A DNA stretch of 64,000 nucleotides from Saccharomonospora piscinae (GTDB lineage Bacteria > Actinomycetota > Actinomycetes > Mycobacteriales > Pseudonocardiaceae): contig NZ_VCEK01000003.1 of NCBI RefSeq assembly GCF_005862235.1, forward strand, positions 599,981 through 663,980. Direction: 5' to 3'. This document shows, piece after piece, positions 56,469 through 63,433 of the stretch. The translations under genes and the position numbers were made by a program. Each line of letters starts with the position of its first letter. Position 1 is the stretch's first letter. The notes beneath the pieces were generated by a model. The model searched no databases. It was not told the origin of the DNA and was given only the letters and a program-made list of their open reading frames with translations.

Positions 56469-57450
56469 CGAGCTGCATCTCCTTGCGACTGCCGAGAACA
56501 CCTTGCGGCCGGAACACCAGCAGCACCATCAGTCCGAGCCCGACCAGCGCCATGCGCACGGCGCCGATCTCCGATGCGTCCAGCACGGTCGATGGGATGA
56601 CCCCGCCCTGGATCGCCTGGCGCAGCACGCTGTCGAAGAACGTGAGGATCGCCCAGAACAGCACCGCGCCCAGCACGGGACCGAACACCCGGCCCGCGCC
56701 GCCCAGGACCAGCAGCGTGTAGAGGAAGAACGTCACCACGGGGTCGTAGCTGTCCGGGTTGACCGACTGGTTCTGCAGGGCGAACAGCATCCCGGCCAGC
56801 GACCCGAGCACACCGCCGAGCACGAGGCTCTGGAGTTTGTACGAGTAGACGCTCTTGCCGAGGCTGCGAACGGCGTCCTCGTCCTCGCGGATGGCTCGCA
56901 GTACCCGGCCCCACGGGCTGCGCACCAGCAGCCACACCAGCAGTGTCGCGAGCGCCACCAGGCCCCAGGAGACGCTGAGCACCCAGAGGTCGCGGGAGCT
57001 GTAGTTCAGCAGCCAGAAGCCGTAGCGGTCGGGCGCAACGGGGTTGAGTTCGTAGAACTCGCCCGCGAACTGCTGCAACCCGAACACGCCGCCGGTGACC
57101 GGCTCGGACCATTCGGAGCGGTAGAACATCCGCAGGATCTCGCCCGCGGCGATGGTCGCGATGGCCAGGTACTCCGCACGCAGCCGCAGGGTGGGTAACC
57201 CGAGCAGCAACGCGAGCAGGACCGAGCACGCGATGCCGACGGCGACTCCCGCCCACAGTGACAGCCCGAACGTCGACACCGACGCTGCGACGCCGTAGGC
57301 GCCCACGAGCATGAAACCGACCTGCCCGAAGTTGAGCAGTCCGGTGTAGCCGAAGTGCAGGTTGAGCCCGACCGCCGCGAGGGCGTAGACGGCTGCCACA
57401 GGGCCGATCCCGGCCCGCAGCGCGTCCGAGAGGATGACTTCCCAGTCCAT
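56458..57450 (-). CDS. livM: Branched-chain amino-acid-type ABC transporter permease LivM
   Basis: Membrane permease, 330 residues with about eight to ten helices. Family motifs include GLNLHFGYTGLLNFGQVGFMLVGAYG and the ATPase-contacting loop SPWGRVLRAIREDEDAVRSLGKSVYSYKL (in part), ending in LVFRPQGVLGSR. ATG 57450 lies 10 nt after the livH stop. It should pair with LivH as the translocation channel. Confidence 0.93.
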   Translation of the reverse strand: MDWEVILSDALRAGIGPVAAVYALAAVGLNLHFGYTGLLNFGQVGFMLVGAYGVAASVSTFGLSLWAGVAVGIACSVLLALLLGLPTLRLRAEYLAIATIAAGEILRMFYRSEWSEPVTGGVFGLQQFAGEFYELNPVAPDRYGFWLLNYSSRDLWVLSVSWGLVALATLLVWLLVRSPWGRVLRAIREDEDAVRSLGKSVYSYKLQSLVLGGVLGSLAGMLFALQNQSVNPDSYDPVVTFFLYTLLVLGGAGRVFGPVLGAVLFWAILTFFDSVLRQAIQGGVIPSTVLDASEIGAVRMALVGLGLMVLLVFRPQGVLGSRKEMQLDAR

Positions 57451-57460
57451 GCGTACCCGC

Positions 57461-58477
57461 CTAGCCCACTCGTTCCCGCGTGCCGAGGATTCCCTGCGGC
57501 CGTACCAGCAGCACCACGATGAGAGCCAGTAGCGCCCATGCGTTCTGCAGATCGACCGGGAACCACAGGCTGGACATCTGCGCGACGATCCCGATGACGA
57601 AGCTGCCGACCATGGCGCCGTAGGCCGACCCGAGCCCGCCGAGGATGATGCCCGCGAACATCAGCAGCAGGAGCCGGAAGCCCATGTCCCAGGTGACGAT
57701 CTCGGCGAGGCCGAAGAACACGCCGCCCAGCGCGGCGAGACCACCGCCGAGCACCCACACGACGAGGACGACCCGCTGCACGTCGATCCCGGAGGACTCG
57801 GCGAGGTCGCGGTTGGCCGACACGGCGCGGATGGCGGTGCCGATCCTGGTCTTCTCCAGCAGCAGCGCCACTCCGACGAGCACCAGCACGGACAGCACCG
57901 TGATCGTGAGGTCGCGGGGGGTGATCCCGACCGGTCCGAACGTGAGGACGTCCTGGAGGTCGTACTCCCGGTAGGAGCCGGGGCGGCTGTCGAAGAACAC
58001 CAGCACGACGTGGCGCAGCAGCAGCGACAGCCCGATCGTGATGATGAAGAAGTTGATCATCCCGGTGCCGCGGCGGCGGAGTGGCCGGAACAGACCGAGT
58101 TCGAGCAGCCCGCCGAGTAGTCCTCCCACGATCACCGCGAGCACCGCGGCCACCAGCAGGTGCAGACCGGGTCCGCCCACCGCGACGTTCAGGAAGAACG
58201 CCACGACGGCACCGATGGTCACCAGCTCGCCGTGGGCGAAATTGATCAAGTGGGTGGTTCCGAACACCAGCGAGAGTCCGACCGCGGTGATCGCGATGAT
58301 CGCACCGAACTGGATGCCGTCGACGAGCGCCTGCAGCGCCCGGTCGAGGAACGTCGGACCTCTCGGCACCTCGCCGCCCTGCGCTGACGCGGTGGCCGGT
58401 GACGCGACCACGAGCAGCAGGGCCAACGCCGGTGCGAGCAGTCGATGAAGACGCACTGCCACCTCGCTCGCCGTCAT
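57461..58477 (-). CDS. livH: Branched-chain amino-acid-type ABC transporter permease LivH with N-terminal signal-like segment
   Basis: Membrane permease, 338 residues. The body carries GIQFGAIIAITAVGLSLVFGTTHLINFAHGELVTIGA and the contact loop KTRIGTAIRAVSANRDLAESSGI, typical of LivH. About 45 residues precede this, including a hydrophobic stretch and an Ala-x-Ala-like site (LAPALALLLVVASPATASAQGG) that looks like a cleavable signal peptide; most LivH proteins lack it. ATG 58477 is taken as the start; a GTG seven codons later could serve too. It is the first gene of the minus-strand operon, and its promoter should lie in 58478-58640. Confidence 0.88.
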   Translation of the reverse strand: MTASEVAVRLHRLLAPALALLLVVASPATASAQGGEVPRGPTFLDRALQALVDGIQFGAIIAITAVGLSLVFGTTHLINFAHGELVTIGAVVAFFLNVAVGGPGLHLLVAAVLAVIVGGLLGGLLELGLFRPLRRRGTGMINFFIITIGLSLLLRHVVLVFFDSRPGSYREYDLQDVLTFGPVGITPRDLTITVLSVLVLVGVALLLEKTRIGTAIRAVSANRDLAESSGIDVQRVVLVVWVLGGGLAALGGVFFGLAEIVTWDMGFRLLLLMFAGIILGGLGSAYGAMVGSFVIGIVAQMSSLWFPVDLQNAWALLALIVVLLVRPQGILGTRERVG

Positions 58478-58645
58478 GGGCTTGTGGCGCGCAGTGTACG
58501 GGCGGGTAAGGCCTTTGGGTGGTCTCGTGCTGGATTGTTACCTGACGTAGCTGTCTGCGGCCGAAATCCCGTGCCGCGTCATAAGACGTTCCTCCGTTCG
58601 TCTGCACAGATAGCCCATTCGGGGGCTGTGGAGGAATGGAGTTCT

Positions 58646-58879
58646 ATGGAAGATCGGACCGCTGCCGTTCTCACGGCACTGACCGGACTGCGACACGACC
58701 TCGACCGGGTCGTACCCCTGCTGCGCCACGGCGCCCCGCCTCCGCTGCAGCGTGCTCTGGCGGCCAGGCTGATCGAGGTGGGAGAGTTGCTCGACGACCA
58801 CGCCGACGCGCAGGCCGTGGCCGGAAACGGGCACGCGGACGGGATGGTGCCCGGTGACGCGGAGGATCGTGACTGCTGA
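58646..58879 (+). CDS. Small acidic hypothetical protein
   Basis: A 77-residue helical, acidic protein I do not recognise ([50 protein letters not shown]). GGAG lies 5 nt before ATG 58646; a GTG at 58628 is an alternative start. It diverges from livH and is followed by the long leader of the cold-shock gene. Codon usage is GC3-rich, supporting a real gene, but there is no family evidence. Confidence 0.55.
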   Translation: MEDRTAAVLTALTGLRHDLDRVVPLLRHGAPPPLQRALAARLIEVGELLDDHADAQAVAGNGHADGMVPGDAEDRDC

Positions 58880-59130
58880 CCTCCCGTGCGCGTCGGGAGT
58901 CCGCACGCCGTCGGGTAGGGTGTCGGCGTGCCGGGAATGATCCGGCGCGGCAGGACGTTGTCCTGGGCAGTCGCAGGTTTTGCGTGTTCGTGTCTTGCAC
59001 GTCCGCGAAAGATCGGTGCGGGCGTGTCACGTCTCCTCGCGACAGGTGGGAAACGCTGGCCGGCTCGACCCCGCGGCTGCGGGCGGTCGCACGGTGTGGC
59101 CGCCGACATTTCCCCTTCGAAGGAGACTCC
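58880..59130 (+). promoter_or_regulatory. Upstream region and probable long 5' leader of the cold-shock gene
   Basis: About 250 bp without a supported gene precede cspA. It is less GC-rich around 58975-59000 (AGGTTTTGCGTGTTCGTG) and ends with CGAAGGAGACTCC, a good SD. Cold-shock genes often have long structured leaders that sense temperature; whether this one does is inference. A small open frame at 58928 overlaps the region but lacks family features. Confidence 0.4.
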
Positions 59131-59334
59131 ATGACCGAGGGAACCGTGAAGTGGTTCAACAGCGAGAAGGGCTTCGGCTTCATCGCCCCCGATGACGGGA
59201 GCGCCGACGTCTTCGTGCACTACAGCGAGATCGACGGGCGCGGCTTCCGCAGCCTTGAGGACGGCCAGCGCGTCGCCTTCACCGTCGGCCAGGGCGCCAA
59301 GGGCCCGCAGGCCACCGGCGTGCGCGCCCTCTGA
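59131..59334 (+). CDS. cspA: Cold-shock domain protein
   Basis: Single OB-fold RNA/DNA chaperone, 67 residues. RNP1 is [11 protein letters not shown] and RNP2 VFVHYSEI, with the N-terminal [20 protein letters not shown] 59131 has AAGGAG 7 nt upstream. It is followed by a strong terminator hairpin and then the RGG-rich protein gene. Probably abundant and constitutive or cold-induced; the sequence does not tell which. Confidence 0.96.
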   Translation: MTEGTVKWFNSEKGFGFIAPDDGSADVFVHYSEIDGRGFRSLEDGQRVAFTVGQGAKGPQATGVRAL

Positions 59335-59351
59335 GTCACGCCTGAGTGTGC

Positions 59352-59380
59352 CGGGGGCGCCGTGTCACGCGGCGCCCCCG
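59352..59380 (+). terminator. Terminator hairpin after cspA
   Basis: CGGGGGCGCCG (59352-59362) and CGGCGCCCCCG (59370-59380), an 11-bp perfect stem with a 7-nt loop, 17 nt after the cspA stop. There is no U-tract, as is common in actinobacteria. Confidence 0.75.
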
Positions 59381-59430
59381 CTCGCGACCACCTCACGGAC
59401 CGTGTCGCACAGGGAGAGTGTTTGCACTCG

Positions 59431-59817
59431 ATGTCTTCGGCAACCTCCGGGACCACCCCGGAAACCGTTCCGGCGCATGAGCAGGTCGATGCCGCGCCGC
59501 TTCAATTCAGTCACACCACCCACGAGGAGCCGGTCGACTACCGCGAGCTGGAGTCTCCAGAGGAGACCCCCGTTGGCGGTCCCGTCAGCCTCTTTCACGC
59601 TCCTCCAGCCTCCGCCGCCTCGCCGGTCGCGCCTCCCTCGCCGGGGGCCGCCGCACCGCGGGGCGGAAACGACGGCAGAAACGGTGGCCGCCCGGGCGGT
59701 GGCCACGGTGGCCGCGGCGGCCGGGGAGGAAACCGTGACAAGGGGGGCCGCGGCGGCCCGGGTTCGGCCTCGTCGCGTGGTTCCTCCCGCTCCCGCCGCT
59801 CGCGCCGACGCCGCTGA
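59431..59817 (+). CDS. RGG-box-rich disordered protein
   Basis: A 128-residue protein without a folded domain I can recognise. The first half is acidic and proline-rich (THEEPVDYRELESPEETPVGG); the second is Gly/Arg/Asn-rich with RGG-type repeats (NGGRPGGGHGGRGGRGGNRD; KGGRGG) and ends in a serine-arginine tract (SSRSRRSRRRR). Such regions bind RNA and can drive condensates in known proteins. The start is ATG 59431 or TTG 59422, the latter better spaced from GGGAGAG. Similar RGG/QN sequence occurs in the Rho insertion of this window. The position after cspA suggests an RNA-related role. Confidence 0.65.
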   Translation: MSSATSGTTPETVPAHEQVDAAPLQFSHTTHEEPVDYRELESPEETPVGGPVSLFHAPPASAASPVAPPSPGAAAPRGGNDGRNGGRPGGGHGGRGGRGGNRDKGGRGGPGSASSRGSSRSRRSRRRR

Positions 59818-59918
59818 GCCGCTCGCGGCGCCTCCGATCAGGTGGTCGCCGGTTCCGGTGACCCGGATCATCGGGTATCTCGCCTAGTGTGAAGTCCACG
59901 AGGCGGAAGAGGTGACCG

Positions 59919-60767
59919 GTGCCGCTGCGTCGAGTGCTGGTGGCGACGGACCTGTCGGCCAGGTCCGGGGTAGCGCTGCGCCGGGCCGCTCGGCTCGCGT
60001 CGCTGCACCGGGCCGAGTTGACGGCGCTGTTCGCCGTCCCGCTGCCGGCGGACGACGACCTCACCGCCGTCGCCGCCGAGGCGCTGCGTGCTCACACCGC
60101 CGAGTACATCGGCACCAGGGCCGCGATGGTGGTGCGATCCGGTTCACCGGCGGAGACCATCGTGGCCGAGGCCGTGGACGGCTCCACCGACCTGCTCGTA
60201 CTGGGGGCACACGGCCTCCGGGGACTCGTCGGTGCGCTGGTGGGCAGCACCACGGAGAACGTCGTCCACGCGAGCCCCTGTCCCGTGCTGGTGGTGCGCA
60301 CGCCGGTCACCGCCGACTACGACACCGTTCTGCTCGGGGTCGACGACTCCGCGACGGCCCGCACCGCCGCGCGGTTCGGCGCGGCGCTCACTCCCGGAGC
60401 CGACCACACGGTCGTGCATGTCAGCGTCGTCATCGGCGAGCAGTTGCTTCGCCTGCGCGGACTCGACGACGCCGATCTCGAACGGTTGCGGGCCGCCAGC
60501 ACGGCCGAGATCCGGCCCCGGATCGAGGAGTTCGCGGCGACGCTGCGGCCGGGGCCTGCGACAGTGGTCGTCGGTTCCGGGTCGCCGCAGCGGGTGCTGC
60601 CCGAACTGGCGGCGCGGCGGAAGGCCGATCTGGTCGTCACGGGTACCGGCACGACCTCGCGCTTCGAGCGCGCGTTACTCGGCAGCGTCGCGCAGAACGC
60701 GGTGCGGCACTCGCCCACGGACGTGCTGGTCGTGCCCGGCGATCGAGACGGCGCGGCCGCGGGCTAG
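59919..60767 (+). CDS. Tandem universal stress protein (two UspA domains)
   Basis: A 282-residue protein with two Usp domains: residues about 1-140 and 145-275. Each has the ATP-binding glycine motif (GAHGLRGLVGALVGSTTENV and GTGTTSRFERALLGSVAQNAV) and an N-terminal strand with Asp (VLVATDLSARSG; VLLGVDDSATAR). GTG 59919 has GGAAGAGG 6 nt upstream. TAGTGT at 59885-59890 is a plausible -10, giving a short leader. Usp proteins respond to starvation, hypoxia or stress; the trigger here is unknown. Confidence 0.92.
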   Translation: MPLRRVLVATDLSARSGVALRRAARLASLHRAELTALFAVPLPADDDLTAVAAEALRAHTAEYIGTRAAMVVRSGSPAETIVAEAVDGSTDLLVLGAHGLRGLVGALVGSTTENVVHASPCPVLVVRTPVTADYDTVLLGVDDSATARTAARFGAALTPGADHTVVHVSVVIGEQLLRLRGLDDADLERLRAASTAEIRPRIEEFAATLRPGPATVVVGSGSPQRVLPELAARRKADLVVTGTGTTSRFERALLGSVAQNAVRHSPTDVLVVPGDRDGAAAG

Positions 60768-60801
60768 GCTCGCCGCCGCTGTCTTGATCACTGGAGGGCC
60801 C

Positions 60802-62040
60802 GTGTTCGGCATCATCCGTCCCTGCCCGCATCGGCTGTCCCCCGCGCTGCACGCCGACTGGGTGGCCCACCTGTGCGGTCTCTGCCTGACCCTGCGCGAC
60901 CACCACGGCCAGCTCGCCAGAACGGCGACCAACTACGACGGGCTGGTGATCTCGGCGCTGGTCGAGGCCCAGCGGGCGGACACCGGTGCGCGGCGGCTCG
61001 CGGGTCCGTGCCCGCTGCGCGGCATGCGACGCGCCGCCGTGGCCGGAGGCGAGGGCAGTGCGCTCGCCGCCTCGGTGTCGCTGGTGCTGGCCTCGGCCAA
61101 GGTGCGCGATCACGCCGAGGACGGCGACGGCGCGCTGCGGCACCGGAGCCTCGCGAGCCTCGCACGGTCGGCGGCGGGCCGCTGGTCTCGACAGGGCGGA
61201 GCCACGGCGGCCCTGGTCGGACTCGACCCGACGCCGCTGGCCGAGGCGGTCGCGATCCAGTCCTCGCGGGAAGCGGCCGTGGGGCTGGGCGATTCGGTGC
61301 TGTCGGTCACCGAACCCACCGAGACCGCGACCGCGGCCGCGTTCGCACACACCGCGGTGCTGGCGGGTAACCCCGGCGATGCCGAGACGCTGTCCGAGGT
61401 GGGACGCTTCTTCGGGCGAGTGGCACACCTGCTCGACGCGGTCGAGGACCGCGACGCCGACCTCGCCTCGGGGGCGTGGAACCCGCTGACCGCCACCGGG
61501 ACCTCGCTGCCGGAGGCTCGCCGGCTGTGCGACGACGCCGTGCGCGGGGTTCGGCTGGCACTGCACGAGGTCACGTTCCGGCGTCCCGGACTGGTCCACG
61601 CCTTGCTGGTACACGAACTCGAGCACGCTGTGACCCGGACGTTCGGGCACCGCTCACCGCCGCCCTCACCGGGGGGTCCCCACCAGCCAAACCAGCCGCA
61701 GTGGTCGGCTCACGGACCGCACCACCCCGCTGCGGCCTTGCCCGGTTCGGAGTTGCCGCCGCAGGACGCTGACCGGCACGACGGCCCGCCCGCACCGCCG
61801 CCGCACGACAGGTTCGACGTCGCCGACGGCGATGGTGGGGGCTGCTGGGTACCGAAGTTCTCGGTGCCACCGCGAGCGCGCAACGCACTCGTGGGCTGCC
61901 TGCTCGTGCCGTACCAGTGCTGCACGTGCCAGTACTGCTGCCGGGACCCGTGGCCCGGCCCGTGGAGCGGTCGCCCGCACACCGCCTGCTGCGAGTACTG
62001 CGAATGCTGCAGCTGTTGCGAATGCGGCAGCTGTGGCTGA
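60802..62040 (+). CDS. DUF5685-like protein with cysteine-rich C-terminal tail
   Basis: A 412-residue protein. The first ~280 residues match an actinobacterial family of unknown function that I recall as DUF5685 (FGIIRPCPHRLSPALHADWVAHLCGLCLTLR, then ATNYDGLVISALVEAQRAD), helical with conserved cysteines. A linker rich in Pro, His and Gln follows (about 290-350). The last ~47 residues hold 15 cysteines, many in pairs (QCCTCQYCCRD; CCEYCECCSCCECGSCG), like a metallothionein or a multi-metal site. GTG 60802 has GGAGGG upstream; TAGGCT at 60764-60769 is a candidate -10. The tail suggests metal binding or a disulfide-rich function, but nothing is known for the family that I can cite. Confidence 0.75.
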   Translation: MFGIIRPCPHRLSPALHADWVAHLCGLCLTLRDHHGQLARTATNYDGLVISALVEAQRADTGARRLAGPCPLRGMRRAAVAGGEGSALAASVSLVLASAKVRDHAEDGDGALRHRSLASLARSAAGRWSRQGGATAALVGLDPTPLAEAVAIQSSREAAVGLGDSVLSVTEPTETATAAAFAHTAVLAGNPGDAETLSEVGRFFGRVAHLLDAVEDRDADLASGAWNPLTATGTSLPEARRLCDDAVRGVRLALHEVTFRRPGLVHALLVHELEHAVTRTFGHRSPPPSPGGPHQPNQPQWSAHGPHHPAAALPGSELPPQDADRHDGPPAPPPHDRFDVADGDGGGCWVPKFSVPPRARNALVGCLLVPYQCCTCQYCCRDPWPGPWSGRPHTACCEYCECCSCCECGSCG

Positions 62041-62134
62041 TCCGGTCGCCCACCGCTCGTAGAAAGCCATTCACATTTTTCGGGTGCCGTTCCCCGCATT
62101 CACCCGGACAGCAGGCTTGCCACCGCACTCTCCG

Positions 62135-62170
62135 TGCGGGTTTCATCACAGAAGAGACACGAAACCCGCA
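62135..62170. terminator. Hairpin between the Cys-tail gene and the GH25 gene
   Basis: TGCGGGTTTC (62135-62144) and GAAACCCGCA (62161-62170), a perfect 10-bp stem with a 16-nt loop, 95 nt after the stop of the upstream gene. It could be a terminator or an operator for the following gene. AT-rich ATTCACATTTTTCGG near 62070 may include promoter elements. Confidence 0.45.
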
Positions 62171-62229
62171 CACGCGGAAAGGAGAGCAGTCACCGGTCCG
62201 TCCCGGCACGAGTGTGGGGAGTGAGAATC

Positions 62230-63228
62230 GTGCCTATTCTCGGGATCGACATCTCACATCATCAGGGCAGCTTCGATGTGGAACGCGCGGCCCGTGAGGG
62301 CATCGAGTTCTTCATTTTCAAGGCCACGGAGGGAAGCGGCTTCACCGACTCGCGATTCGCCGAGAACCTGGCGAAGGCGCGCAGAACGGGCAAGCTGTAC
62401 GCCGCCTACCACTACCAGCGCGACGGCATCAGCGCGGCGGCTCAGGTCGCGCACGTGCGCACCATCGTGCCCCGCGGGGTGCCGGTGATCCCGGACGTGG
62501 AGACCAACAGCGGTGGAGTGGCACTGACCCGGGATCTGGTCACCCGGTTGCGCAACGCGGGTTATCCGGTGCCCCTGCTGTACTTGCCGAGGTGGTACTG
62601 GCAACGGATCGGATCACCCTCACTCGCGGGGCTTCCGCCGCTGTGGTCGTCGCGCTACCCGGACAACGTGGTGGACGACATCCGTGACGAGTACGCCGAC
62701 GTGCCGCCCCACTACTGGGACGGCTACGGCGGGCTGCGGGTCGCGGTGCTGCAGTTCACCAGCTCCGCCCGCGTGGCAGGGCGTTCGCCCATCGACGGCA
62801 ACGCCTATCGGGGAACGATCGCGCAACTGCGAGCCCTGTTCCAGTCCCCGGGTGGAGGTGGCTCCGCCCCGTCGAACCCGCAACAGGAGGACACCATGCC
62901 TGTGCCGCTGACCGTGGGCACGCACGCCCAGAGTTTCCAGATTCCCGCCGGGGCCGACCAGATCGCCATCAACTGTCCGCACGGGGAACTGACGGTGAAC
63001 GCCCTGCTGTTCGTCGGCGACCGATATCCGGACGGGCGTGAGGACGACGGGCTGCCGAAGTTCGACTACCGGGGGAATCCCGCCCCGGACGGCGGGAAGA
63101 CCGTCCATCGCCTCCGCCCCTGGCGCGTCGACATCCCGAAAGGGGCGACCAGCGGCGCCTTGTACTACGAATACGCCAAGCCCGACGACCGCTACGAGTA
63201 CTACGGTTCGCTGGATTTCGTGTACTAA
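62230..63228 (+). CDS. GH25-family lysozyme-like protein without a signal peptide
   Basis: Muramidase-type glycoside hydrolase 25, 332 residues. The TIM-barrel begins ILGIDISHHQGSFDVERAA with the first catalytic Asp; the acid pair lies in VPVIPDVETNSG; IEFFIFKATEGSGFTDSRF is the typical substrate-side strand. The C-terminal ~100 residues after a glycine-rich linker (SPGGGGSAPSNPQQ) form a second domain I do not recognise, perhaps wall-binding. No signal peptide is present from GTG 62230 or from earlier in-frame codons, so export would need another route, as for phage endolysins. GGGGAG at 62216-62221 sets the start. The stop lies within the left end of the large palindrome. Confidence 0.85.
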   Translation: MPILGIDISHHQGSFDVERAAREGIEFFIFKATEGSGFTDSRFAENLAKARRTGKLYAAYHYQRDGISAAAQVAHVRTIVPRGVPVIPDVETNSGGVALTRDLVTRLRNAGYPVPLLYLPRWYWQRIGSPSLAGLPPLWSSRYPDNVVDDIRDEYADVPPHYWDGYGGLRVAVLQFTSSARVAGRSPIDGNAYRGTIAQLRALFQSPGGGGSAPSNPQQEDTMPVPLTVGTHAQSFQIPAGADQIAINCPHGELTVNALLFVGDRYPDGREDDGLPKFDYRGNPAPDGGKTVHRLRPWRVDIPKGATSGALYYEYAKPDDRYEYYGSLDFVY

Positions 63229-63391
63229 GAGCCCCTAACACATTGGTCTGTTCGGCTCGCGGCGGCCAGGCGGCGCCTCGCCGCGTTGGAGGATCGCCCA
63301 CGTACTTCCAGTACGCGGACGCCCCTCCGCCTTGCGACGTACCGCCTGGCCGCCGCTCCCTGATCGAACGCCAATGCGTTAGGGGCTCTAA
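63225..63391. repeat. Large imperfect intergenic palindrome (about 167 bp)
   Basis: Centred on CGTACTTCCAGTACG at 63301-63315. The ends are CTAAGAGCCCCTAA (63225-63238) and TTAGGGGCTCTAA (63379-63391); inner matching blocks include ACATTGG/CCAATGC and GCGGCGGCCAGGCGG with its complement near 63342-63356. Arms match over most of their length with small gaps. It begins at the stop codon of the GH25 gene. Its size and terminal motif suggest a mobile-type intergenic repeat, not a simple terminator. Confidence 0.75.
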
Positions 63392-63433
63392 GGTGGGTGT
63401 GGCCCGGACTCACCACCGGGCCACACACACGGC

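Noticed and set aside
58928..59134. Small open frame in the cspA leader
   Set aside because: No SD, no family features, and it overlaps the probable leader and start of cspA.
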